This document shows, one piece after another, positions 1-6,134 of a DNA stretch of 10,000 bases. The notes beneath the pieces were generated by a model. The model saw nothing but the letters and a program-made list of their open reading frames with translations. It ran no database searches and was not told the DNA's origin. Every line of letters starts with the position of its first letter. Within the stretch, counting starts at the first letter, position 1. Where the stretch lies: positions 1-10,000 of the forward strand of contig NZ_JAIWOI010000018.1 in NCBI RefSeq assembly GCF_020217005.1, in the 5' to 3' direction. Origin of the DNA: Rheinheimera sp. GTDB lineage: Bacteria > Pseudomonadota > Gammaproteobacteria > Enterobacterales > Alteromonadaceae. The position numbers were made by a program, and so were the translations under genes.

Positions 1-41
1 TCAGTTATAAAACGCTACCAGCAGATGTTAACTTCAGGTCC

Positions 42-74
42 GCCTGTTAGAATAGTGCGGTCAAAACAACAGGC
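42..74 (+). promoter_or_regulatory. Possible kynA promoter/leader element: TAGAAT -10 inside an inverted repeat
   Basis: A TAGAAT hexamer at 48-53, one mismatch from TATAAT, sits about 40 bp upstream of the dioxygenase start. No good -35 lies at the usual distance. The hexamer is next to a 7-bp inverted repeat (GCCTGTT at 42-48, AACAGGC at 68-74), which could be an operator or a leader stem-loop. A second small repeat, CAGG-TCCG-CCTG, lies at 35-46. The promoter assignment is inference from spacing and weak similarity only. Confidence 0.25.
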
Positions 75-94
75 TTCGACCTAAGATTAAGAAA

Positions 95-1198
95 ATGCAA
101 AAGAATACAACCCCTTGCTACTACGGTGACTACCTGCAACTGGACAAAATTTTAACAGCTCAGGCACCGGAAAGCGCGAAGTATGCCAATGAAGCTCATG
201 ATGAAACTTTATTTATTGTGGTACATCAGGTCTATGAATTGTGGTTTAAACAAGTACTGCATGAACTCAAGGCCGTGTTAGCTGTTTTTGCCACTGATGA
301 AGTTAAAGACCAGCAACTGACAGGTGTGGTGCATAAACTCAAACGCGTGATCACTATTCAGCAGTTAATGAACCAGCAAATTGGGGTGATGGAAACCATG
401 ACGCCGCAGGATTTTATGTCCTTCCGCGATTATTTGGTGCCGGCTTCAGGTTTTCAGAGTGTGCAGTTTAAAATGCTGGAAATTGGTTTGGGTTTAAAAA
501 GTGAATATCGCATCGACTTTGACAAAAACTCCTTTTACAGCCGCTTAAATGAAAAAGACCGGTTGTTTTTAGAAGGCTTGGAAACTCAGCCAAGTTTGTT
601 TGAGCAAATAGAAAAATGGCTGGAGCGTATGCCATTTTTACAATTTGGCGATTTCAGCTTCTGGCAGATGTACCAGAGCGCGACTGAAAACATGCTGAAT
701 GAAGACGAAAGCACTGTGTTGTCGATAGAACAGATTGCTGAACATGAACGCGAAATGCAGCTGAAAGAAATTATCAATACCAGAGCCAAATTCGCCGCTT
801 TGCTCGACAAAGATAAATACGCTGAATTACAGCAACAAGGCAGCTTCCGCTTAAGTCAGCGCGCTATGCTGGCAGCGTTGTTTATTACTTTGTATCAGGA
901 AGAGCCGGTATTTAACTTGCCATTCCAGGTGCTGACCTGTCTGACTGAAATCGATGAAAATATGACGATATGGCGTTATAAACACGCCATGATGGTGCAG
1001 CGTATGCTGGGGACTAAAATTGGCACTGGTGGTTCCTCGGGTCATGATTATTTAAAACGCACCACAGAAAAGAACCGTATATTCACCGATTTATTCCATA
1101 TGGCTACCTTCCTGCTGCCAAAATCGGATTTACCTGAACTGCCTTTCGCTGTGCGCAAACAGTTGGGGTTCTATTTCTCAGGTGCGCAGCAGGTCTAG
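95..1198 (+). CDS. kynA: Tryptophan 2,3-dioxygenase
   Basis: Heme enzyme that opens the indole ring of L-tryptophan with O2 to give N-formyl-L-kynurenine, the first step of the kynurenine pathway; cytosolic, and a homotetramer in the family. The 367-residue protein carries the family signatures: YGDYLQLDKIL at 10-20, FIVVHQVYELWFKQ from 40 with the distal His at H44, FRDYLVPASGFQS at 110-122 with the substrate-carboxylate Arg as R111 and the conserved Ser as S118, the proximal heme His as H297 in WRYKHAMM, and TGGSSGHDYL at 311-320 forming the substrate loop. It is longer than the compact Xanthomonas enzyme (about 300 residues) and nearer the size of animal TDO; I see no damage. The ATG at 95 gives the expected N terminus, though its ribosome site is poor (only a purine run, AAGATTAAGAA). 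No other kynurenine-pathway gene is in the window, and the next gene is convergent, so it appears monocistronic here. Confidence 0.96.
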   Translation: MQKNTTPCYYGDYLQLDKILTAQAPESAKYANEAHDETLFIVVHQVYELWFKQVLHELKAVLAVFATDEVKDQQLTGVVHKLKRVITIQQLMNQQIGVMETMTPQDFMSFRDYLVPASGFQSVQFKMLEIGLGLKSEYRIDFDKNSFYSRLNEKDRLFLEGLETQPSLFEQIEKWLERMPFLQFGDFSFWQMYQSATENMLNEDESTVLSIEQIAEHEREMQLKEIINTRAKFAALLDKDKYAELQQQGSFRLSQRAMLAALFITLYQEEPVFNLPFQVLTCLTEIDENMTIWRYKHAMMVQRMLGTKIGTGGSSGHDYLKRTTEKNRIFTDLFHMATFLLPKSDLPELPFAVRKQLGFYFSGAQQV

Positions 1199-1312
1199 TA
1201 TCGGCGATGAAAATGTAGGGGCAGGGTTTATCCTCGCCCCTCTATTGATACCGCGGTGCCCGTTGACGGGCCGGGACAAGCCGCGGCCACTGCAACCCGA
1301 CAGTCTTTCAAT
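1199..1312. repeat. GC-rich intergenic element with two hairpins, possibly REP/BIME-like
   Basis: This 114-bp gap separates two convergent genes. Hairpin 1 is AGGGGC+AGG (1217-1225) pairing with CCT+GCCCCT (1232-1241), with one bulged C and loop GTTTAT. Hairpin 2 is GCCCGT (1258-1263) pairing with ACGGGC (1266-1271) around a TG loop. CCGCGG occurs at 1251-1256 and again at 1281-1286, so the two copies flank hairpin 2. Positions 1251-1290 are 32/40 G+C, far above the flanking genes. Neither hairpin is followed by a proper T tract, so a rho-independent terminator is not well supported, though the structures may help stop transcription from both sides. The make-up (palindromic, GC-rich, between convergent genes) resembles dispersed repetitive extragenic elements; copy number cannot be judged from one window. 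Confidence 0.5.
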
Positions 1313-2272
1313 TCAGGTCCGCAGGGCATGAAACCAGCGGTTTGTATTTGGTAATGACACACCGCTGATTTTGAAGGCCGCATAAAACAATTGCAGATGA
1401 ATTTGTGTTAATGCAGCAAGATCACGCTGATAACCCCCACCAATGACAGCTGCCACCGGAATACCCCTGTTGAGGCATTCGCTCAACACATACCAATCCC
1501 GCTTTGCTACTCCCGCTGTACTAATATGCAAAAGCCCCAAATCGTCCTGCTGATGAATGTCGATACCTGCATCATAAATGACTAAATCCGGCTGATGGAT
1601 GCGTAACAAATAATCCAGACTTTGTGTGACTGCTGCCAGATACTCGTCATCGGTACAGGCTGTGGCCAAACCTAAATCCCAGCTTGACTGTTGCTTACGG
1701 GCAGGGAAATTCTTCTCACCATGCAATGAAGCGGTAACTACAGCAGGTTCATCGGCAAAAATCGCGGCAGTGCCATCGCCCTGATGCACATCACAATCAA
1801 AAATCAGCACTTTATCCACACCCTGAGTTAAGGCGTAGCGTGCTGCTACAGCTAAATCATTAAACAAGCAAAAACCACTGCCCTCACTGGCAAATGCATG
1901 ATGATAACCACCACTTAAATGCAAAGCTAAACCTTGCTGCAAAGCAAGTTGAACCGTTTTTACTGTGCCACCTACAGAGGTTAAAGAACGGGTAACTAAT
2001 TGCTCTGACCAGGGAAAACCTATACGTCGCATGGCCTTGCTATCGAGCTGACCAGAGATAAGCTGCTCTGTATAAAATGCCTGATGCACTGATAATAACT
2101 GCTCAGTACTGGCGATTTCAGATGAAGTGAAGTATTCAGAGGGTACACCCAGCTCTAACAAAGCCTGATATAGCGCCTGATATTTACCTATCGGATAGCG
2201 GTGCTTATAGGGCAGTTCGAGCTGGCTATAGATAGGATGATAAATCAGCCCCGGCGGTTTTGTTCGGACCAC
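1313..2272 (-). CDS. Class IV-like (HDAC11-type) zinc-dependent deacetylase
   Basis: Histone deacetylase superfamily protein of 319 residues, expected to hydrolyse acetyl or longer acyl groups from lysine or small amines in the cytoplasm; the true substrate is unknown. Visible catalytic features: the His pair H124-H125 in SGGYHHAF; zinc ligands D161 and H163 in FDCDVHQGDG; the third ligand D238 in DAGIDIHQQDDLG; and the transition-state Tyr Y281 in GGGYQRD. The stretches DDEYL, the DxG-ID...DxLGxLxIS segment followed by KRD, and GGYQ resemble class IV (HDAC11-like) members more than acetoin-utilisation AcuC types. The start is GTG at 2272, preceded by GAGG ten bases upstream, with an in-frame TGA further up; no better ATG lies near the N-terminal motif LIYHP. 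It overlaps the 3' end of priC by 28 bp and is the last gene of the dinG operon. All catalytic residues are present, so it should be active. Confidence 0.9.
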   Translation of the reverse strand: MVRTKPPGLIYHPIYSQLELPYKHRYPIGKYQALYQALLELGVPSEYFTSSEIASTEQLLSVHQAFYTEQLISGQLDSKAMRRIGFPWSEQLVTRSLTSVGGTVKTVQLALQQGLALHLSGGYHHAFASEGSGFCLFNDLAVAARYALTQGVDKVLIFDCDVHQGDGTAAIFADEPAVVTASLHGEKNFPARKQQSSWDLGLATACTDDEYLAAVTQSLDYLLRIHQPDLVIYDAGIDIHQQDDLGLLHISTAGVAKRDWYVLSECLNRGIPVAAVIGGGYQRDLAALTQIHLQLFYAAFKISGVSLPNTNRWFHALRT

Positions 2273-2835
2273 TGAATTTCTACCTCAAGTTCACTAATGG
2301 CTTTGCGACACCGGCCTAATCGGGCGTGAATAGCCAATACTCTGTCTGCACTAGTGTCCGCTGAACCTCCGGATAACTGGCGCTGTTCCAGTTCCAGCAT
2401 ATCCAGTAGACGCCTTTCAAAGCCCTGATACTCAGACAGTTGCTGATAAAGCTCCTGAGTAGAGCGGCGTAATTGTCCCACCATCGCCTGAGCTTGTTCT
2501 GAGGCATTGGGAGAGGCGGGGCGCTTCTTGCCTTTGCCGGGTAAATACCTTAAGTCTTTGGTTTGAAAGGCACGGCTTAAGGCCTGAATTTGCGCGCTGA
2601 GTTTGGCCGCTAAAGCCTGAGCTGAGCTGGTTCGCTGTTCTGTGCTTGCTTTGAGGCGCTTGAGCATGGTTTCAGCTTCGAGCACATAGTCGGTTAAAAA
2701 AGGCGAATGAGATTGAAACAAATCACTGTCAAACCAGGCTTTTTGTTGCCAGTTGCTTTGTTTGCCATCAATAGCTTTGGCTTGCACAATCAGCTGTTTG
2801 AGTTGTTGCTCAAGCGCAGCCAATAAGTCTTTCAT
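2245..2835 (-). CDS. priC: Primosomal replication protein N'' (PriC)
   Basis: PriC recognises stalled replication forks with little or no leading-strand gap and helps reload the DnaB helicase without PriA/PriB. The 196-residue product is mostly helical and polar, with no membrane segment. It matches the family in the FDSDLFQ segment (about 35-41), the C-terminal YQGFERRLLDML block (136-147) and RLGRCRKAI (172-180), equivalent to the FERRL and RLxRCRxAL blocks of E. coli PriC (about 175 residues). A basic linker, GKGKKRP, precedes the C-terminal helical region. I chose the ATG at 2835 rather than the in-frame ATG at 2856: it overlaps the upstream stop as ATGA, has GGAG six bases before it, and gives an N terminus starting MK like the E. 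coli protein. The upstream alternative adds seven residues. Its 3' end overlaps the deacetylase start. The SOS helicase dinG in the same operon fits a role in fork rescue. Confidence 0.87.
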   Translation of the reverse strand: MKDLLAALEQQLKQLIVQAKAIDGKQSNWQQKAWFDSDLFQSHSPFLTDYVLEAETMLKRLKASTEQRTSSAQALAAKLSAQIQALSRAFQTKDLRYLPGKGKKRPASPNASEQAQAMVGQLRRSTQELYQQLSEYQGFERRLLDMLELEQRQLSGGSADTSADRVLAIHARLGRCRKAISELEVEIQWSEQNRRG

Positions 2836-3611
2836 CCATTGCTCCAGGCTTGCCATAACAAGCGGGCGGTAATAGCTAATACCATAGTTAAAAACAGTGG
2901 CCGGATAAACTTACTGCCAAAACGAATGGCTGAACGGGCACCAAAATAGGAGCCGAGCATTAAACAAGCGCCCATTGCTAGCCCTAAGGCCCAATAAATA
3001 TGACCCAACCAGGCAAAAGTCACTAAAGCAAATACATTGCTGACACAGTTCATCGAACGCGCTACACCACTGGTCAACAGCAAGTTTATTTTATACAGTG
3101 CCATAGTCGACACCATCCAAAATGAACCCGTCCCAGGACCGGCCAGGCCATCATAAAAACCTAAGCTAAAGCCCTGAGTTCTTTGTCGCCAGAAATGTGC
3201 AGAGGTTTGCTCTGGTAAGGTCAATTGGTCGTCTGGCTGCATTTTTACCAGCAGGCTGTACAAGGCGGCTATCACGATAAAAAACGGGATAATACGCTCC
3301 AACCATTCTTTACTGATTAGATCCACAACCAAAGTGCCACATATTGCGCCAACAGCGGTGAATATCAAAGCTGTGCGCCAGTAGGCCGGATCAAAAAGCT
3401 TACGCCTGTAATAGGTGACTGAAGCAGTAATAGAGCCAAAAGTAGCAGCCAGTTTATTTGTTCCCAGAACCAGGTGGGGGGGTAAACCTGCGGTTAGTAG
3501 CGCAGGTACTGTCAATAAACCTCCACCTCCGGCTACAGCATCAATAAAACCTGCCACTAAAGCTACCGCACATAAAGCCGCTACTACCCAAAGGTCTAAA
3601 CCTAATTCCAT
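2832..3611 (-). CDS. yfcA: TSUP (TauE/SafE) family membrane permease, YfcA-like
   Basis: Predicted inner-membrane transporter of the DUF81/TSUP family, whose characterised members move sulfite, sulfoacetate and related organosulfur anions; YfcA itself has no firmly assigned substrate. The 259-residue protein is nearly all hydrophobic segments and shows the internal duplication of the family: GFIDAVAGGGGLLTVPALL at 21-39 with TNKL at 51-54 in the first half, and GFYDGLAGPGTGSF at 151-164 with SNVFALVTF at 191-199 in the second. Length and motif wording match E. coli YfcA (269 residues). The ATG at 3611 begins two bases after the dinG stop and is preceded by GAGTAAAG. Its stop overlaps the priC start as ATGA, so translation is probably coupled on both sides. 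Why a permease sits between two DNA-repair genes is not clear from the sequence. Confidence 0.88.
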   Translation of the reverse strand: MELGLDLWVVAALCAVALVAGFIDAVAGGGGLLTVPALLTAGLPPHLVLGTNKLAATFGSITASVTYYRRKLFDPAYWRTALIFTAVGAICGTLVVDLISKEWLERIIPFFIVIAALYSLLVKMQPDDQLTLPEQTSAHFWRQRTQGFSLGFYDGLAGPGTGSFWMVSTMALYKINLLLTSGVARSMNCVSNVFALVTFAWLGHIYWALGLAMGACLMLGSYFGARSAIRFGSKFIRPLFLTMVLAITARLLWQAWSNG

Positions 3612-3613
3612 CT

Positions 3614-5665
3614 TTACTCTTCAATAGTTTGTGAAAAGGGGGGCAAGGCTTTCAGCATTGCCTTGCCGTAAGTTTTGGTCACTAAGCGTCTGTCTAAAAT
3701 TACAATACGGCCATGGTCCATTTCCTGCCGCAGCAGTCTACCACAGGCCTGCACCAGTTTTCGTGCTGTTGCTGGCACCGTCATTTGCAAAAAAGGATTG
3801 CCTCCACGTTTGGTAATAGCCTCCGACAGCGCTTCTTCTAAGGGGGAAGAGGGTACTGCAAAAGGTAATTTAGTGATCACCAGATTCGTAAGCAAAGCCC
3901 CGGGTAAATCCAAACCTTCTGAAAAGCTTTGGGTGCCACATAAAATGCTGCCTTCGCCAGCTTTGACTTTCAGCGCATGCAGTTCCAGCAGGGACTGACG
4001 GGATGCTTCTCCCTGCACTAAAAACGACCAGCCTTTAGCGCGCAGTGCTTCTACTACTTTCTGCATTTGCCAGTAGGAGGCAAATAGCACCAGGTTGCCA
4101 GCTTTTTTCTGCAGATACTGTGGCAGTTTGCTAATTAGCTCGTCAGTAAAGGCATCACTGCTGGGATCAGTGAGCATTTTGGCTAACAGCAAACTGGCTT
4201 TGTTTTGATAATCAAAAGGAGAGTCAACTTTTAATGTTTTCAATCCGGGGTGCTGCGCAAGGCCTAGTTCTTGTGTGATGTAGTCAAAACTATTGAGGGT
4301 AGTTAAGGTGGCAGAGCAGAGCACTGTAGCGAAAGCCTGACTAAATAATAAATCGTCCAGTAAAAAGCTGACTGACAAAGGGCTGGCATAAGCGCTGCTT
4401 TGCTGATGCTCTTTTTGATCTTGAGTGACCCAACGTGCCTGATTCACATGTTTTTGCTGTGGCACTGAATACAAACGCCAGAGTTCTGATTGTTGCTCTA
4501 ATCTGTGTTCTATGGCCGTGAGTTCAAATTGCAGCGGCAGCACCAGCTTAGGTGCAACTTTATGTTCAGTGGCGGCTTCGGATAAGAACTGTTGCAATTT
4601 TTCCACTGCAGATAAAGCTTTACCGCTTAACTCGGCTAATTGATCTGCGTTTGACTCAAAGGCCTGTGGTAAGACCGCATCAGCAAAACGGTAATGTGGC
4701 TCTTTGGCAAACCAAAGGCTCTGATTCAACTCAATTTGATGCTGCACGGGTTTGAGTTGTTTTAAGAAGTCTGCAACATACTCATCCAGTTTTAATACTT
4801 CCGTCATAGCGCCGTGCTGTGGCAACACACCAGCGAGTTGCTGAGTCGTCTTCTTTAGTTTCTCCAGATACTGAGTGGGAAAATGAAGTGGGGCATAGGC
4901 TGAGAAAAAGTCGCGACCACTATCGGGTAGATGGTGAGCCTCATCTATCACATAAATGCATTCCGCTGGTTCCGGCAGTATTTGCGAGCCAGCGTCTAAA
5001 TCTGCCAGCAACAACGCATGATTGACTACTAATACAGTACTGCCTTCAATTTCGGCTCGGGCTAAATGAAAAGGGCATTGATGGTGCGCGGGGTTGGCTT
5101 TACTGCAGTGTGCCGGATCCGAAGCTATGCCGTACCAGTGTTCATCAGCAATAGGCTCTTTTAAGCTGTCTCTGTCGCCCAGCCAATGTCTTTGTTGCCA
5201 GTTGCTGAGTAACTGCTGTAGTAAAGATGCTGGCGCCGTGCTTTGAAATAAAGGTAATAAATCAGGCTGTTGCAATTGCTGACGGATTTTTTCAATGCAG
5301 GCATAGCGTTGACGACCTTTTACCAGACAAAACTCAAATTTCAGCCCGCTGTACTTTAGAAAAAAAGGTAAATCTTTTTGCACCAGTTGTTCTTGCAACG
5401 CTACAGTGGCGGTCGCTATCACCAGAGTTTTTTTATGCTTTAATGCAAAGGGAATAGCCGCCATTAAATAGGCCAGCGATTTACCTGTCCCTGTTCCCGC
5501 TTCCACTAATAAGGTTCTGTCGTAGTTGTGGTAACTGCCTGCCAGGGTATTGGCAATTTCTGCCACCATTTTGTTCTGGCCGGGACGAGGCTGGTAATTC
5601 GTCAGATTGCTTTTTAGCTGCTGATGAATTTCACGAATTTGACTTTTTAGAGCATCAGTAAGCAT
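3614..5665 (-). CDS. dinG: ATP-dependent DNA helicase DinG
   Basis: Superfamily 2, XPD-like 5'-3' helicase; E. coli DinG unwinds R-loops, D-loops and forked DNA and is damage-inducible. The 683-residue protein (E. coli 716) has in order: Walker A EAGTGTGKS (55-63), motif Ia TATVALQEQL (85-94), an iron-sulfur insertion with C123, C187 and C197, DEAH (241-244), CSATL (450-454), VLFASYWQM (526-534), GTQSFSEGLDLPG (577-589) and QACGRLLRQ (639-647). The N terminus (MLTDALKSQI) and C terminus (LVTKTYGKAMLKALPPF) follow DinG rather than the paralogue YoaA. The fourth cluster cysteine of E. coli DinG is not conserved: P192 lies at its place, with H194 and H195 nearby. The ATG at 5665 is supported by the match to the E. 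coli N terminus although no strong Shine-Dalgarno is visible. It is the first gene of the operon and has a LexA-type box just upstream. Confidence 0.94.
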   Translation of the reverse strand: MLTDALKSQIREIHQQLKSNLTNYQPRPGQNKMVAEIANTLAGSYHNYDRTLLVEAGTGTGKSLAYLMAAIPFALKHKKTLVIATATVALQEQLVQKDLPFFLKYSGLKFEFCLVKGRQRYACIEKIRQQLQQPDLLPLFQSTAPASLLQQLLSNWQQRHWLGDRDSLKEPIADEHWYGIASDPAHCSKANPAHHQCPFHLARAEIEGSTVLVVNHALLLADLDAGSQILPEPAECIYVIDEAHHLPDSGRDFFSAYAPLHFPTQYLEKLKKTTQQLAGVLPQHGAMTEVLKLDEYVADFLKQLKPVQHQIELNQSLWFAKEPHYRFADAVLPQAFESNADQLAELSGKALSAVEKLQQFLSEAATEHKVAPKLVLPLQFELTAIEHRLEQQSELWRLYSVPQQKHVNQARWVTQDQKEHQQSSAYASPLSVSFLLDDLLFSQAFATVLCSATLTTLNSFDYITQELGLAQHPGLKTLKVDSPFDYQNKASLLLAKMLTDPSSDAFTDELISKLPQYLQKKAGNLVLFASYWQMQKVVEALRAKGWSFLVQGEASRQSLLELHALKVKAGEGSILCGTQSFSEGLDLPGALLTNLVITKLPFAVPSSPLEEALSEAITKRGGNPFLQMTVPATARKLVQACGRLLRQEMDHGRIVILDRRLVTKTYGKAMLKALPPFSQTIEE

Positions 5666-5671
5666 TAAAAC

Positions 5672-5691
5672 ATCTGGATAAAAAAACAGGG
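5672..5691 (-). promoter_or_regulatory. Candidate LexA (SOS) box upstream of dinG
   Basis: On the minus strand the site reads CCCTGTTTTTTTATCCAGAT. It has the invariant CTG-N10-CAG core of gammaproteobacterial LexA boxes, and by my count matches 12 of 20 positions of the E. coli consensus, with the left half CTGT complete and the right half CCAG in place of ACAG. It ends 6 bp before the dinG ATG and covers the transcription start expected from the promoter at 5696-5724, the usual place for repression. dinG is a known LexA target in E. coli, which supports the call. Confidence 0.65.
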
Positions 5692-5695
5692 GTTC

Positions 5696-5724
5696 ATGAT
5701 AAGTCAGCTTTTAATTGATAGCAA
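5696..5724 (-). promoter_or_regulatory. Predicted sigma-70 promoter of the dinG operon
   Basis: Reading the minus strand, -35 is TTGCTA (5724-5719) and -10 is TATCAT (5701-5696), separated by exactly 17 bp. Start of transcription would fall near 5689, leaving a leader of about 24 nt and placing the start inside the LexA-type box. No competing promoter of this quality is seen before the gene. Confidence 0.55.
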
Positions 5725-5735
5725 TAATGACTTTA

Positions 5736-5761
5736 CCGATAAAAAGGGCGGTTTTTATCGG
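5736..5761. repeat. Perfect 10-bp inverted repeat between the divergent promoters
   Basis: CCGATAAAAA (5736-5745) and TTTTTATCGG (5752-5761) are exact reverse complements around the 6-base spacer GGGCGG. The element lies upstream of the dinG -35 and about 245 bp before the receptor promoter, so it is outside both predicted transcripts and is unlikely to work as a terminator for either gene. It may be a regulator binding site or a relic. No family-specific motif was recognised. Confidence 0.45.
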
Positions 5762-5889
5762 CGAATAAATGAAAAAATTTGACTTATGAGTCGTGGAGTT
5801 AAGTTTACAAATTTTAGCGACGAAATTAGTAAAAAGGCAAAATTGGTTAAAATGAAGTCTGATTTTGAGCGATAAATGAACTTTTTGGG

Positions 5890-5934
5890 GGTTAAATATC
5901 GATGTATTTTAAAAATACACCCAGTATATTAACC
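5890..5934. promoter_or_regulatory. Nested palindrome, candidate operator for the receptor gene
   Basis: The inner palindrome is TGTATTTT (5903-5910), one central A, then AAAATACA (5912-5919), an exact 8-bp inverted repeat. It is framed almost concentrically by GGTTAA (5890-5895) and TTAACC (5929-5934). It lies about 75-115 bp upstream of the receptor -35, a position typical of an activator or distal repressor site. The TGTA...TACA ends recall HexR- or TyrR-type sites, but spacing and inner bases fit neither consensus well. Confidence 0.4.
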
Positions 5935-6006
5935 ATCTATGCTTAAAAATGATTAGATTGTCGGGGTCGTTGACAACACCAATGGAAATTTGTTCCGTAA
6001 AAGCTG

Positions 6007-6036
6007 TTGACCATGTTGAAAAATTGCGTTTATTAT
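6007..6036 (+). promoter_or_regulatory. Predicted sigma-70 promoter of the TonB-dependent receptor
   Basis: -35 TTGACC (6007-6012) and -10 TATTAT (6031-6036) are separated by 18 bp. Transcription would start near 6043, giving a leader of roughly 107 nt. A nearby perfect TTGACA at 5970-5975 has no matching -10 at 16-18 bp, so the site given here is preferred. Confidence 0.5.
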
Positions 6037-6062
6037 CGGGTCGTTGTTTTCGGGGTCCACCT

Positions 6063-6134
6063 CGATTGCGAAAAGTTCGGAGTTCCAATCGCCGTAAAGG
6101 TTGGTCATCGTAAAAATAGAATCACTAGATAGTG
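6063..6134 (+). promoter_or_regulatory. Structured 5' leader of the receptor mRNA
   Basis: CGATTG (6063-6068) can pair with CAATCG (6086-6091), and inside it CGAA (6069-6072) can pair with TTCG (6076-6079), giving a two-part hairpin with a one-sided bulge. A second short stem, CACTA/TAGTG (6123-6127 with 6130-6134), has a loop of only 2 nt and ends just before the Shine-Dalgarno AGGGAG (6139-6144). CCAA (6085-6088) and TTGG (6101-6104) allow an alternative fold. No known riboswitch class was recognised. Confidence 0.3.

Noticed and set aside
1217..1241. Rho-independent terminator for kynA or the deacetylase operon
   Set aside because: The hairpin is good but no T tract follows on either strand, so it is described as part of the intergenic repeat instead.
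33..1322. Direct repeat TTCAGGTCCGC at 33-43 and 1312-1322 flanking kynA, as possible insertion-site duplication
   Set aside because: It is only 11 bp, the second copy is the coding 3' end of the deacetylase gene, and there are no inverted ends or integrase; probably chance.
2835..2856. ATG at 2856 as the start of priC, giving 203 residues
   Set aside because: The ATG at 2835 has GGAG at ideal spacing, forms an ATGA overlap with the upstream stop and matches the E. coli PriC N terminus better; the upstream ATG would overlap the permease gene by 25 bp.
3415..5457. Several open frames on the plus strand inside dinG and the permease gene
   Set aside because: They lie wholly opposite well-conserved genes, lack ribosome sites and family motifs, and are shadow frames.
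5717..5735. Fur-box-like sequence near the dinG -35
   Set aside because: By my count only 12 of 19 positions agree with the 19-bp consensus in an AT-rich region, and it sits in the dinG promoter far from the receptor start, so it is weak evidence for iron control.
5970..5998. Perfect TTGACA as -35 of the receptor promoter
   Set aside because: No recognisable -10 lies 16 to 18 bp downstream; TTGACC at 6007 with TATTAT at 6031 is a better pair.
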